DNA of 64,000 bases from Paucimonas lemoignei (GTDB lineage: Bacteria > Pseudomonadota > Gammaproteobacteria > Burkholderiales > Burkholderiaceae_D), in contig NZ_SLZQ01000007.1 of the NCBI RefSeq assembly GCF_004342585.1, forward strand, positions 62,001 through 126,000, written 5' to 3'. A program made the translations under genes and the position numbers. Below, piece by piece: positions 42,511-50,743 of the stretch. Each line of letters begins with the position of its first letter. Position 1 is the first letter of the stretch. A model generated the notes under the pieces. That model was not told the origin of the DNA, did not search any database, and was given only the letters and a program-made list of their open reading frames with translations.

Positions 42511-43008
42511 ATGGATTTGAAATCCCTGATACATGAAGTACAAGACTTTCCTCTTCCCGGCATCCTGTTCCGGGATATCTCGCCGATTCTCGCATCGCCG
42601 ACCGCACTCCATGCCGCGCTCGACCAGATGGTCGCGCACATGGATCTGAACGACATCGACCTCGTCGCCGGGATCGAATCGCGCGGCTTCATTCTCGGCG
42701 CCGCGCTTGCCGCGCGCTTTGACAAAGGCTTCGTCGCGGTACGCAAGGCCGGCAAGCTACCCCCGCCTGTCGAGGCAATGAGCTATGACCTCGAATACGG
42801 CAAGGCGACCCTGGAAATGCGGGCCGGGCAGGGTCGTATCCTGGTAGTGGACGACGTGCTGGCCACGGGCGGCACGCTCGCCGCCGCGATCGAGTTGTGC
42901 GGACGCGCCGGCTATGAAGTCGTCAATGTCTCGGTGCTCATCAATCTGGAAAATCTGAACGCCATGCGCTTTCGCGGCGAACCGATTCATGCCGTGCTCA
43001 CGTATTGA
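42511..43008 (+). CDS. apt: Adenine phosphoribosyltransferase
   Basis: 165 residues. It makes AMP from adenine and PRPP in purine salvage. Motifs: IHEVQDFPLPGILFRDISPILASP at the N-terminus (the VPDFPKPGILFRDITPLL region), VAGIESRGFILGAALA, VRKAGKLPPPVEAMSYDLEYG, and the PRPP loop RILVVDDVLATGGTLAAA. Length and motifs match Apt well. It is convergent with the exchanger-like gene, with only two bases between the stops. Confidence 0.92.
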   Translation: MDLKSLIHEVQDFPLPGILFRDISPILASPTALHAALDQMVAHMDLNDIDLVAGIESRGFILGAALAARFDKGFVAVRKAGKLPPPVEAMSYDLEYGKATLEMRAGQGRILVVDDVLATGGTLAAAIELCGRAGYEVVNVSVLINLENLNAMRFRGEPIHAVLTY

Positions 43009-43010
43009 GC

Positions 43011-44045
43011 TCAGGCGCCCAGCCCTTTGTAGAGAAACAATCCATACCCGCCCAGCAGTACGGCGCCTACAAGTCGCGGCAGCTTTCCCCAGATCGCGAT
43101 CGATAGAAAGTGCAGCACGCCGGCTGCGAGGATGATCCATACGCCCCACTGGAAGAAGCCGGGCACGGCGATGTTCTCGGCCAGTGCGAAAAGCCCGATA
43201 CACATCGGAATGCAAATGTGGCCGTCGCCGACCTGCGAGCTCACGACGATGTCATGCCGCCCGGTGCGCGCATAGTAAAGCGCCAGAAAAGCGTTAGGGA
43301 CCACCATGATGACGCCGCTGAACCAGCCCAGATTCGCCGCGCTGATGTAGCGATTGTCAGCAGTCTCGACCCATTTCACCAGGTAATCGACGCTCAGATA
43401 AACGAGATAGGCGCAGAGCCCGATCAGTATCAAGTCGATGACAATCGACCAGTGGATGGTCTGGTTTTTTCTGACATTGTTCTTCAATACCTCGAAGACA
43501 TGCAGCACTTGCCAGAACAGGAACAGGGCGACGAGCACGAGGCCGTCATAAAAATCCAGCGCCCCATCCTTGGCCAGCGCCCACAACGCTCCGGTAAACA
43601 AAAACATCGCAACCAGGGTCAGTAACAGGTCCAGGCGGTACAAGCGATAGTAATCCGACTGTCCCTTGCTGGCCTTTGGCGTGACCGCTTTCTTTTTGGC
43701 GGCCTTGTCAGGCGTTTTACTACTCTTTGCCGCAGCAGGCGCAGCGGCAAAGAACAGGGAGGCGAGTCCGAGGATCAGCGTGAGGTTGGTGACATTGTTC
43801 ACCAGGCTGTTTTCGATGACCAGGCGGCCATTGTCGCTTCCCTGGGCCATGACATAGACGAAGACGAGGTTGGCGAAACCGGAGCAGTACGGCATGATGA
43901 GCGTGCCGAGCAGCGTGCCCTCAAAGCCTTTACCTTCAATGGCATGCAAGCGCCAGATCATCAGAAAGGATGCGGCGATGAATCCTGCCAGCAGCACCAA
44001 TGGATTGGTCAAATAGGGTTGGGCAGTCTGTAGGATGCTTAGCAC
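43011..44045 (-). CDS. Sodium/calcium exchanger-like membrane protein (divergent)
   Basis: 344 residues from a GTG at 44045 with no clear ribosome site. About ten helices in two halves separated by a Lys/Ala-rich cytoplasmic loop (AAAPAAAKSSKTPDKAAKKKAVTPKASKGQ). Each half has a segment resembling the NCX alpha repeat: FEGTLLGTLIMPYCSGFANLVFVYVMAQGSDNGRLVIENSLVNNVTNLTLILGLASL, and SAANLGWFSGVIMVVPNAFLALYYARTGRHDIVVSSQVGDGHICIPMCIGLFAL. The usual GTS(L)PE and GSN(I)FN blocks are altered, so ion specificity is uncertain. A palindrome lies 31 bases upstream of the start. It is convergent with apt. Confidence 0.68.
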   Translation of the reverse strand: MLSILQTAQPYLTNPLVLLAGFIAASFLMIWRLHAIEGKGFEGTLLGTLIMPYCSGFANLVFVYVMAQGSDNGRLVIENSLVNNVTNLTLILGLASLFFAAAPAAAKSSKTPDKAAKKKAVTPKASKGQSDYYRLYRLDLLLTLVAMFLFTGALWALAKDGALDFYDGLVLVALFLFWQVLHVFEVLKNNVRKNQTIHWSIVIDLILIGLCAYLVYLSVDYLVKWVETADNRYISAANLGWFSGVIMVVPNAFLALYYARTGRHDIVVSSQVGDGHICIPMCIGLFALAENIAVPGFFQWGVWIILAAGVLHFLSIAIWGKLPRLVGAVLLGGYGLFLYKGLGA

Positions 44046-44075
44046 GCAGCGATTTAAAAATGATGGAAATCTCGC

Positions 44076-44098
44076 TATGATAATGATCGCCTATCATA
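44076..44098. promoter_or_regulatory. Palindromic site upstream of the exchanger-like gene
   Basis: TATGATA (44076-44082) and TATCATA (44092-44098) are exact reverse complements, nine bases apart. The interior (ATGATC) makes the left part read GATAATGAT, similar to half of a Fur-type box. It is 31-53 bases upstream of the exchanger start, a promoter-like position, and about 100 bases upstream of the plus-strand gene at 44201. A metal-responsive Fur/Mur/Zur site is possible but unproven. Confidence 0.4.
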
Positions 44099-44200
44099 AA
44101 GAGAAGGGCATGCCATCTTGATAATGCAATACGCGGCAAATAAAAAGACTTGCCCTGTCAAATAAATATAAGTTGTGCCTATTTTTGAAAGAATCGCTCC

Positions 44201-44743
44201 ATGAACAGCATCACCTCCTTGCCCGCCAATAGCGCGGCAGAACGCATTGTCCGGCATTTTCAGGCAGCGGGATTTGGCGGCATTACTGAAGCGTTGGTGA
44301 TCCGGATTCGTCTCAAGAAAGCGGACCGTGCCGAAGTGGAGGCTTCGTTCGACAAAGCCGCAGACAACGGAGCCACGCCCCCGGTGGCGGAATACTTTGA
44401 AATCCGCCCCTATGGTTTCTATTCCGAGCTGCGCAGCTTCGCGCAGGCGAAAAATGAAATCCAGTCCGACTTTGGCGTGGACCTGCGGCGCAAGCTTCCC
44501 AGCATTTACTTCGATGTCGCGCCCGTCGTGGCCGATGACGCGCTGGCTACCGGCACCAAATACGATGCGCTGGTCAAGTTCAGCAACAACATGATGGATT
44601 ACGCCGTGGCGGTATTGCTGAATGATCCGACTTCCTCATTCTTCGAATATCTCGACACCAATCGTGCCGGCGACTGGCAAACCATCATCGGCGACTTTGA
44701 ATCCGCCGCCGCGACGCTGGAGCAGGATGTCGATCTGATTTGA
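44201..44743 (+). CDS. Hypothetical protein (180 aa)
   Basis: 180 residues; no family recognised. It is soluble and acidic with no signal peptide: MNSITSLPANSAAERIVRHF at the start, FFEYLDTNRAGDWQTIIGDF near the end. Composition and codon use look like a genuine gene (GC-rich third positions, few rare codons). The ribosome site is weak. It has its own upstream space (about 155 bases shared with the divergent exchanger gene). The small gene on the opposite strand converges on it 68 bases downstream. Confidence 0.65.
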   Translation: MNSITSLPANSAAERIVRHFQAAGFGGITEALVIRIRLKKADRAEVEASFDKAADNGATPPVAEYFEIRPYGFYSELRSFAQAKNEIQSDFGVDLRRKLPSIYFDVAPVVADDALATGTKYDALVKFSNNMMDYAVAVLLNDPTSSFFEYLDTNRAGDWQTIIGDFESAAATLEQDVDLI

Positions 44744-44811
44744 GTGGTATAAAAAAATAGGCGCTTGTGCCGTCGCCGGTGCATCTTGCCATCGGCATCT
44801 TCACAGGCGCG

Positions 44812-45219
44812 CTAGGTGTGCTTGCCGCGTTTCCAGAAAAATCCGGCGGCAAGGTCCCCCACCGGCGCGGCATCCGCCTCGCTACGATCGACATAGTACT
44901 GGCTGTCGGGTATGGCGAATATCTCCAGGCCGGGAAGCTGCATGGCGCCGCATGCCTGAGAGTTAACCTGATCATTAGCCTGATCAAGCAATGCCGTCAG
45001 GCTGGCGCGCGATAATTGCAGCCGTGGCGACACGCCGGGCATATACCGGTCTTCTCCTTCGACGGCCACGACCGCGATCCTGCGCAAGCTTGGCGGATAG
45101 ACCGGATGCCCCGTGTCGTTCTTGATGATGGTGCAGGCGCTGACTTCACCTGCGCGCACGCGATCGAGTTTCGTCATCAGGTTGACGATGTCGCGTGCGG
45201 ACAGATAAAGTTTTTCCAT
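44812..45219 (-). CDS. Hypothetical protein (135 aa)
   Basis: 135 residues: MEKLYLSARDIVNLMTKLDR at the start, a central RRIAVVAVEGEDRYMPG segment and a C-terminal FAIPDSQYYVDRSEADAAP. No signal peptide, membrane helix or known motif was recognised. ACAGG lies about ten bases before the ATG. It is on the same strand as the small Cys-rich gene (22-base gap), so the two probably form an operon. Confidence 0.65.
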   Translation of the reverse strand: MEKLYLSARDIVNLMTKLDRVRAGEVSACTIIKNDTGHPVYPPSLRRIAVVAVEGEDRYMPGVSPRLQLSRASLTALLDQANDQVNSQACGAMQLPGLEIFAIPDSQYYVDRSEADAAPVGDLAAGFFWKRGKHT

Positions 45220-45241
45220 GAGCGTGCCTGTTGGGTAAGCG

Positions 45242-45475
45242 CTATTCAGCCTGTTTTTGCAAGGCTTCCTGCGCCTGTTCGCACCAGTAGCCTACGGCAG
45301 CGTAATACCCTTCCCAGACGCAGCCATTGCAGCCGCGGCCGCAGCAGCTGGTCGGCTCTTCGGGCGGCTCGCGCATGGCGATGCCTTTCTCTGCCAGCTT
45401 GGCGCTGAGGTTTGCAATCCACTGCCTGGCTTGAAATGCATTATCGGGCGCAAGGGGCGGGAATTCGTCGTTCAT
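45242..45475 (-). CDS. Oxidoreductase-like-domain small protein, Cys-rich
   Basis: 77 residues. The core REPPEEPTSCCGRGCNGCVWEGYYAAVGYW matches the short oxidoreductase-like N-terminal domain found alone in many proteobacteria and in eukaryotic mitochondrial proteins: PP-x-x-P-x-x-CC-x-x-x-C-x-x-C-x-W. The four Cys probably bind a metal or an Fe-S centre; that is inference. It is followed 22 bases later by the unknown 135-aa gene on the same strand. Confidence 0.82.
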   Translation of the reverse strand: MNDEFPPLAPDNAFQARQWIANLSAKLAEKGIAMREPPEEPTSCCGRGCNGCVWEGYYAAVGYWCEQAQEALQKQAE

Positions 45476-45621
45476 CGGTCAAATGCCATCGGTCTGCTGC
45501 AAGCTGGGATTGTACCGCGATCAGTGGATAACCGAGGAGAACGCGCCGCGTGGCACTTGCCCGAAAAGCCCGCTGCGTTACGCTAACGGGCTCGATGGCA
45601 GGGCTATGCAGCGTTTTCTGT

Positions 45622-47964
45622 TTACTTGATCGCTTTTTGCAGAGAAGCCAGGTCAAAGGGCTTCTTCAAGATCTTGGCGCCTAGTTCCGGCGCATCCGCC
45701 ACGTTGCCATACCCCGAAGACAGCACGATCGACAGCAGGGGATGTTCCAGCTTGGCCTTGCGGGCCAGGGTCAGGCCATCCATGCCCGGCAACTGGTAAT
45801 CGGTCAGCAGGATATCGAAGTGTTGTTCCGCCAAAATCTTCAAGGCATCTTCGGCATTGGCCGCGCTTGCAGTGGAGTGGCCAAGCACCTGCAGCAGTTC
45901 GCACGTCATGGCCTGGGAATCGAGATTGTCCTCGACCACCAGGATGCGTCGCGCGTCTGCCTGGGACGCGCTGCCGCGTTCCGCCAGCATGGTCATGGCC
46001 GCATGGGTCTGCGCCTGGCGCTCCCTTCCTTTCAGGATCTGCTGGACTTTCATTGCCAGTTCTTCCCGGCGATAAGGCTTGCTCAGTAACTGCACGCCGG
46101 GATCGAGGCGCCCGCCATGGATAATCGCGTTTTGCGTATAGCCGGAGGTGTACAGGACTTCCAGCGCAGGCAGCATGGCCTTGGCCTGCTTGGCAAGATC
46201 CGTGCTCTTCAGCGAGCCGGGCATGACGACATCGGTAAACAGCAAGTCGCAGTGCACGCCGGCTTTCAGCACGGCCAGCGCGCCTTCGGCATTGTCGGCC
46301 TTGAACACGTTATAGCCGAAGCTGCTGAGCATTTCAACCACGGTTTGCTGCACGGTCAGATCGTCTTCAACTACCAGGATCGTTTCTGTCCCGCCTGTCA
46401 CTTTTGTCGGGATCGGGGCGTGGATAATTTCCTCGCCTTCATGCGAACGCGGAAAATACATCTTGATCGTCGTGCCGTGCCCCAGCTCGCTATAGATGCG
46501 AAAATGGCCGCCGCTTTGCTTGACGAAGCCGAACGCCATGGAAAGGCCGAGGCCGGTGCCTTGCCCTTCCGGCTTGGTGGTAAAGAATGGCTCGATCGCC
46601 TTTTTCAGCACATCCTTCGTCATGCCTGTACCCGTATCGGTAATGGCTAGCATGACATATTGGCCGGCCGGGACATCTAGCGTCGACGTCACATAGGCGT
46701 CGTCCAGCACGGAATTGCCAAGCTCGATCGTCAGCTTGCCGCCGCCTGGCATGGCGTCGCGCGCATTGATGGCCAGATTCAGGATGACGTTTTCCAGCTG
46801 GTGCGGGTCGATTTGCGTGTTCCACAGGCCGCCGGACACCACCGTCTCGACACCGATCATTTCGCCAAGCGCGCGCCGTAACAATTCTTCCATGTCGCGC
46901 AGCACACGGCCCATGTTGACCACCAGCGGCTGCAGCGGCTGGCGACGGGCAAAGGCCAGCAGTTGCGCAGACAGCTTGCCGCCGCGTTCGACGGCATTCA
47001 GCGCCGTTTGGGCATACCGCTCCGCCGCTTCATTGCCGCGCACGGCGTTGATGAGCAGCTGCATGTTGCCGCCGATGACCTGCAGGATGTTGTTGAAATC
47101 ATGCGCCACGCCACCGGTCAGCTTGCCGATCGATTCAAGCCGGTGCGAGTGTTCCAGCGCCGCACGCGTCTCTTCCAGTTGCATGCGCTGCGAAATGTCG
47201 CGCGTGATCTTGGCAAAGCCGATCAGTTTGCCGTCATCATTATGGACCGCGTCGATGACGACGCTGGCATAGAATTTGGTTCCATCCTTGCGCAGGCGCC
47301 AGCCTTCCGCGTCGAACCGCCCCGTGGATCTGGCCGTTTCCAGCCCCATTTCCGGCAAGCCCCTGGCGCGGTCTTCCTCCATATAGAAGCGCGAGAAATG
47401 GGTGCCGATGACTTCATCGGCGGTGTAACCCTTGATGCGCTCTGCGCCGGCATTCCAGTTTGTGATCTCGCCGCTCGGCGACAGCATATAGATGGCGTAA
47501 TCGACGATGCTTTGAACCAGCAAGCGGAAGTGTTCTTCCGTCTCGCGCAAGGCATCCTTTACGCGCTTTTTGTCGGTGATGTCGCGCGTGATCTTGGCAA
47601 AACCGACCAGGGTGCCGGCATCATCGATGATCGGGTCGATGACGACAGATGCCCAGAAGCGGCTGCCGTCCTTGCGTACCCGCCATCCCTCGGCTTCAAA
47701 CTTGCCTTCCCTGATTGCCGTGGCAAGCGCCTTGGCGGGGAGTCCGGCCAACTGGTCTTCCGGCGTATAGAAACGGGAAAAATGCTGCCCGATGATTTCC
47801 TCATCCATATAGCCCTTGAAACGGCGGGCGCCGGCATTCCAGGTGGTGACGACGCCTTCCGGGCTGAGCATGTAAATCGCGTAATCCGCGACTTTCTCGA
47901 CTAGCAGCTGGATACGGCGAAGCGCATTGAAGTCGCCCTGCTGAGGGGCTGATTTATGAGTCAT
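45622..47964 (-). CDS. Hybrid sensor histidine kinase: PAS-PAS-HisKA-HATPase-REC-REC
   Basis: 780 residues from the ATG at 47964; an ATG 14 codons earlier (48006) is less likely. Two near-duplicate PAS domains (about 15-135 and 145-265), each with ADYAIYMLSP...WNAGA...GY...GxHFSRFY. The phosphoacceptor is in GGVAHDFNNILQVIGGN (His about 285), and the ATPase has NLAINARDAMPGGGKL, DTGTGM and GTGLGLSM. Two receiver domains follow: about 526-645 (LLFTDVVMPG) and 670-780 (LLTDYQLPGMDG). There are no membrane helices, so it is a cytoplasmic sensor. It is divergent from a single-domain response regulator 245 bases away, its likely partner. Confidence 0.92.
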   Translation of the reverse strand: MTHKSAPQQGDFNALRRIQLLVEKVADYAIYMLSPEGVVTTWNAGARRFKGYMDEEIIGQHFSRFYTPEDQLAGLPAKALATAIREGKFEAEGWRVRKDGSRFWASVVIDPIIDDAGTLVGFAKITRDITDKKRVKDALRETEEHFRLLVQSIVDYAIYMLSPSGEITNWNAGAERIKGYTADEVIGTHFSRFYMEEDRARGLPEMGLETARSTGRFDAEGWRLRKDGTKFYASVVIDAVHNDDGKLIGFAKITRDISQRMQLEETRAALEHSHRLESIGKLTGGVAHDFNNILQVIGGNMQLLINAVRGNEAAERYAQTALNAVERGGKLSAQLLAFARRQPLQPLVVNMGRVLRDMEELLRRALGEMIGVETVVSGGLWNTQIDPHQLENVILNLAINARDAMPGGGKLTIELGNSVLDDAYVTSTLDVPAGQYVMLAITDTGTGMTKDVLKKAIEPFFTTKPEGQGTGLGLSMAFGFVKQSGGHFRIYSELGHGTTIKMYFPRSHEGEEIIHAPIPTKVTGGTETILVVEDDLTVQQTVVEMLSSFGYNVFKADNAEGALAVLKAGVHCDLLFTDVVMPGSLKSTDLAKQAKAMLPALEVLYTSGYTQNAIIHGGRLDPGVQLLSKPYRREELAMKVQQILKGRERQAQTHAAMTMLAERGSASQADARRILVVEDNLDSQAMTCELLQVLGHSTASAANAEDALKILAEQHFDILLTDYQLPGMDGLTLARKAKLEHPLLSIVLSSGYGNVADAPELGAKILKKPFDLASLQKAIK

Positions 47965-48045
47965 TTCCCGCTGCTTTCGAAAAAGATTAACTATAACAGC
48001 ATGCATGGCTGACTTGTATTGGAAAGCTGCCTGTTGAGGCGTTAT

Positions 48046-48070
48046 GTTGCTGCGCTGCGCTGCGCTGCGA
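48046..48070 (+). repeat. Short pentanucleotide tandem repeat (TGCGC)
   Basis: Three exact TGCGC units (48051-48065) with near-matching units on either side (GTTGC, TGCGA) lie between the divergent kinase and response-regulator genes. Too short to be sure of instability, but such tracts can vary in number by slippage. Confidence 0.5.
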
Positions 48071-48208
48071 CTGTGTGAAGGAGGGAGGCTTGGGTAAGGG
48101 ATGGATGATCACGATGCGCAAAGCTGAAGGGGCAGACAGTTTGGACTAGGTCCGGTATGTCATCGACTATAATTGCCGTTCTATCCCTGTCATGGACCGC
48201 AGTGCATC

Positions 48209-48685
48209 ATGCCTGACCGCATTTTACTTGTTGAAGACGATCCCAACGATGTGGAATTGCTGCTGGTGGCATTAGAGCTGAATGGCCTGGCAAAGGAAAT
48301 CCACGTGGCCCGCGACGGCGCGGAAGCCCTGGATTATCTGTTTCGCCAAGGCGAATATCAGGATCGTCCCGCGGCGCATCCTTCGCTCGTGATCCTCGAC
48401 CTCAAGCTGCCGAAGGTCGACGGCATGGAAGTCCTGGCCGCGATACGTGCCCATCCGGATCTAAAAAAACTGCGCGTCATCATCTTCACCTCGTCCAGGG
48501 AAGAAGCGGATATCCTGCGCAGCAATGCGCTCGGCGCCGATGCCTACATCGTGAAAGCGCCCGGTTGCGCCAACCTGATCGACGCGATCTGCAAACTCGC
48601 GCAGTTGCGTCATGGCCAGAAGCACAAAGAACAGGATGCCGGTGCGCCGGGATTGACCCTGAGGCCGCGCCCAACGCTCCACTGA
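48209..48685 (+). CDS. Single-domain response regulator (Rcp1-like)
   Basis: 158 residues from the ATG at 48209, in a longer open frame from 48173. A stand-alone receiver: ILLVEDDPNDVELLLVALE with the acidic pocket, phosphorylated Asp in VILDLKLPKVDGMEVL, Thr/Ser in IIFTSSREEADI, and Lys in YIVKAPG. The P-N-D-V-E-L-L pattern and extended beta4-alpha4 loop are those of Rcp1-like regulators that pair with PAS/phytochrome kinases. There is no output domain, and the last 25 residues are unstructured. It faces the hybrid kinase gene and probably belongs to the same phosphorelay. Confidence 0.88.
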   Translation: MPDRILLVEDDPNDVELLLVALELNGLAKEIHVARDGAEALDYLFRQGEYQDRPAAHPSLVILDLKLPKVDGMEVLAAIRAHPDLKKLRVIIFTSSREEADILRSNALGADAYIVKAPGCANLIDAICKLAQLRHGQKHKEQDAGAPGLTLRPRPTLH

Positions 48686-48709
48686 GTAGTCGGGCGCGGG
48701 CGCCTGGCT

Positions 48710-49660
48710 TCATCCCTTATTGCACGGCGTGGCATCTGGAGCAGCGACTGAATATGAGCGCTGAACACTCATCAATGAGGCCAGCGACAAGCTTCCGGAC
48801 GAATACAGCACGCCGACGATCACCAGCGCCGCGCCGCAAAGCTGGGCCAGTGAAACCGGCTGGCCAAGCGCAACCCCGATCAGGGTGGTAAACAAGGGCA
48901 CCAGATTCAGAAAGCCTGCAACGGTCGTTGCCCCCAGACGCTGAATGCCCTGGTTCCACCAGAGATAGGCAAGCGCCGACCCGAACAGTCCCATGAAAAC
49001 GATACTCAGCGCGATAGGCCACGAAGGCGCCACGAAAAACGTCGGCGTGGTTTGTATCGCAAAGAACGCGAGCAACGAGGCGCCGCCGGCAATGGTGCTG
49101 CCTGTGATTTGCAGCGTCGACATCCCCTTTACAAAGCGCTTAGGAATGACTGGATAAATCGCCCAGCAAATCGCCGCGATCAGGATCAGCAAGTCGCCGA
49201 GGGAAAGCGAAAGAGTGGCCAATGTATGCAAGGAGCCTTTGCTGACGACCACGATAATGCCGACGAGGCCGAAGCTGAGCCCGATCCACTGGTGCCGGGC
49301 CAGCGGTTCGCGATTGATCATCGCGGAAAATGCGGCAGTCAGCACAGGGCTGAACGCCATGATGAGCGCGCCATTGACGGCGGAGGTGTGCTGCAATCCG
49401 TAAAACATGCTGACATTGAAGCCGAATACGCCGATTGCCGACATCACCAGCAGCCCGAATGCATTGCGCCTGAGCGCATCGACAGACCATCCTTCCATCA
49501 CCGCGATGAGCGGGATGAGCACCAGCGCCGCCAGCAGGAATCGCCAGGCGCTGGCATAGAGGGGCGTGACATACGCCACGGCGTATTTCCCCGCATGGAA
49601 AACCGCTGCCCAGCATGCCGTGGTCAATACCAGCTTCACATAGATCCCTGCCTGTTTCAT
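48710..49660 (-). CDS. EamA-family (DMT) transporter, RhaT/YdcZ type
   Basis: 316 residues, with AAGGAG before the ATG. Ten helices in two EamA repeats: TTACWAAVFHAGKYAVAYVTPLYASAWRF, then GALIMAFSPVLTAAFSAMINREPLARHQWIGLSFGLVGIIVV; the second repeat has LAYLWWNQGIQRLGATTVAGFLNLVPLFTTLIGVALG. It is an exporter of unknown substrate. The divergent LysR-type gene starts 88 bases away, the usual layout for a LysR regulator controlling the transporter. Confidence 0.88.
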   Translation of the reverse strand: MKQAGIYVKLVLTTACWAAVFHAGKYAVAYVTPLYASAWRFLLAALVLIPLIAVMEGWSVDALRRNAFGLLVMSAIGVFGFNVSMFYGLQHTSAVNGALIMAFSPVLTAAFSAMINREPLARHQWIGLSFGLVGIIVVVSKGSLHTLATLSLSLGDLLILIAAICWAIYPVIPKRFVKGMSTLQITGSTIAGGASLLAFFAIQTTPTFFVAPSWPIALSIVFMGLFGSALAYLWWNQGIQRLGATTVAGFLNLVPLFTTLIGVALGQPVSLAQLCGAALVIVGVLYSSGSLSLASLMSVQRSYSVAAPDATPCNKG

Positions 49661-49747
49661 GGTGGTTGCTCCTTTGTCAGTACAGGGCTAGTATAGTTTT
49701 TTGAATATGGTATATGTTTAGTGAATTCGGAAATCTGTTTTCTAAAA

Positions 49748-50647
49748 ATGAAAAACATGGATTTTGACTGGAACGATCTGAAGTTCTTCCTGGCCGCGGC
49801 CCGCCAAGGCGGTCTTACCGGCGCCGCCAAAGCATTGCGCACCAGCGCATCGACGGTGTCGCGTCATATCACGACCCTGGAACAACGCTTGCAGGCCACG
49901 CTGTTTTTACGTCAGCAAACCGGTTATCTGCTGACGGACGATGGCTCCGCGCTGCTCAAGCATGTGGAAAACGTCGAGCAAGCCATGATGGCGGCGGAAC
50001 GCAATGCGCTCGGGTCGATCCAGCAGGAAGTCACTGGCAAAGTCAGGCTGGCGACCACCGAAATGCTGGCCGTGCATCTGATCGCGCCGCACCTCCACGC
50101 GCTTCAGCAACGGCATCCCCGGTTGCAGCTGGAAATCGGCATCTCGCTCTCGCGCGCCAACTTGTCGCGGCGCGAGGCCGATCTGGCGCTGCGGATGGTG
50201 GAGCCCAGCAGGGATGATGGCGCAGGCGATTACATTGCTCAACAGGTCGGGAAGCTCGACTGTGCGCCGTACTGCCTGTCTAACCTTGTCTCGCCGAAGA
50301 AGAGCAACAATCCGGAAGCCTGGCAAAAGCTGGATTACATATCCTGGGATGAGTCATGGGCGGACTTGCCGATGGCGAAATGGTTGCGCGCCGCATTTCC
50401 GGGCAAGGCGCCGGTGTTGTCCTGCAATAGCATGCAGGTGCAGCATGCCGCCATCCGCTCGGGCATGGGAGTAGGCATGCTGCCTTGCTTCGTCGGCGAC
50501 CAGGATACGGCGCTGCAAAGGCTTGGCTCCAGGGAGCCGCCGCTGTCACGCGCTATCTGGCTCGTCTATCACCGTGACCTGAAAGCGAGCCAGCGCGTGA
50601 TTGCGATGCGCGAATTCATCCAGGAGATCTTCCATTCCTATCTCTGA
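49748..50647 (+). CDS. LysR-family transcriptional regulator
   Basis: 299 residues from the ATG at 49748 (another ATG three codons later; a GTG at 49721 is also open). The HTH is FDWNDLKFFLAAARQGGLTGAAKALRTSASTVSRHITTLEQRLQATLF, followed by the linker helix and a substrate-binding domain starting VTGKVRLATTEMLAVHLIAPHLHAL. Divergence from the EamA transporter gene suggests that it regulates it. Although LysR-type, its F-DWNDLKFFL opening and long QTGYLLTDDG stretch resemble the YeiE/PecT-like branch that often controls exporters. The ligand is unknown. Confidence 0.9.
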   Translation: MKNMDFDWNDLKFFLAAARQGGLTGAAKALRTSASTVSRHITTLEQRLQATLFLRQQTGYLLTDDGSALLKHVENVEQAMMAAERNALGSIQQEVTGKVRLATTEMLAVHLIAPHLHALQQRHPRLQLEIGISLSRANLSRREADLALRMVEPSRDDGAGDYIAQQVGKLDCAPYCLSNLVSPKKSNNPEAWQKLDYISWDESWADLPMAKWLRAAFPGKAPVLSCNSMQVQHAAIRSGMGVGMLPCFVGDQDTALQRLGSREPPLSRAIWLVYHRDLKASQRVIAMREFIQEIFHSYL

Positions 50648-50743
50648 ACGATCGGGGCCAACAACTATACTGGCAATAGTCTGAAGACAGTGCCGCAAGA
50701 ATGTTGGCCCGGAAGAGTGCTCCGCGCTAATCCGGAGACGCGA

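Noticed and set aside
45567-45592. AGCCCG/CGGGCT inverted repeat between the Cys-rich small gene and the hybrid kinase
   Set aside because: The arms are only six bases with no T-run and a long loop; too weak to call a terminator.
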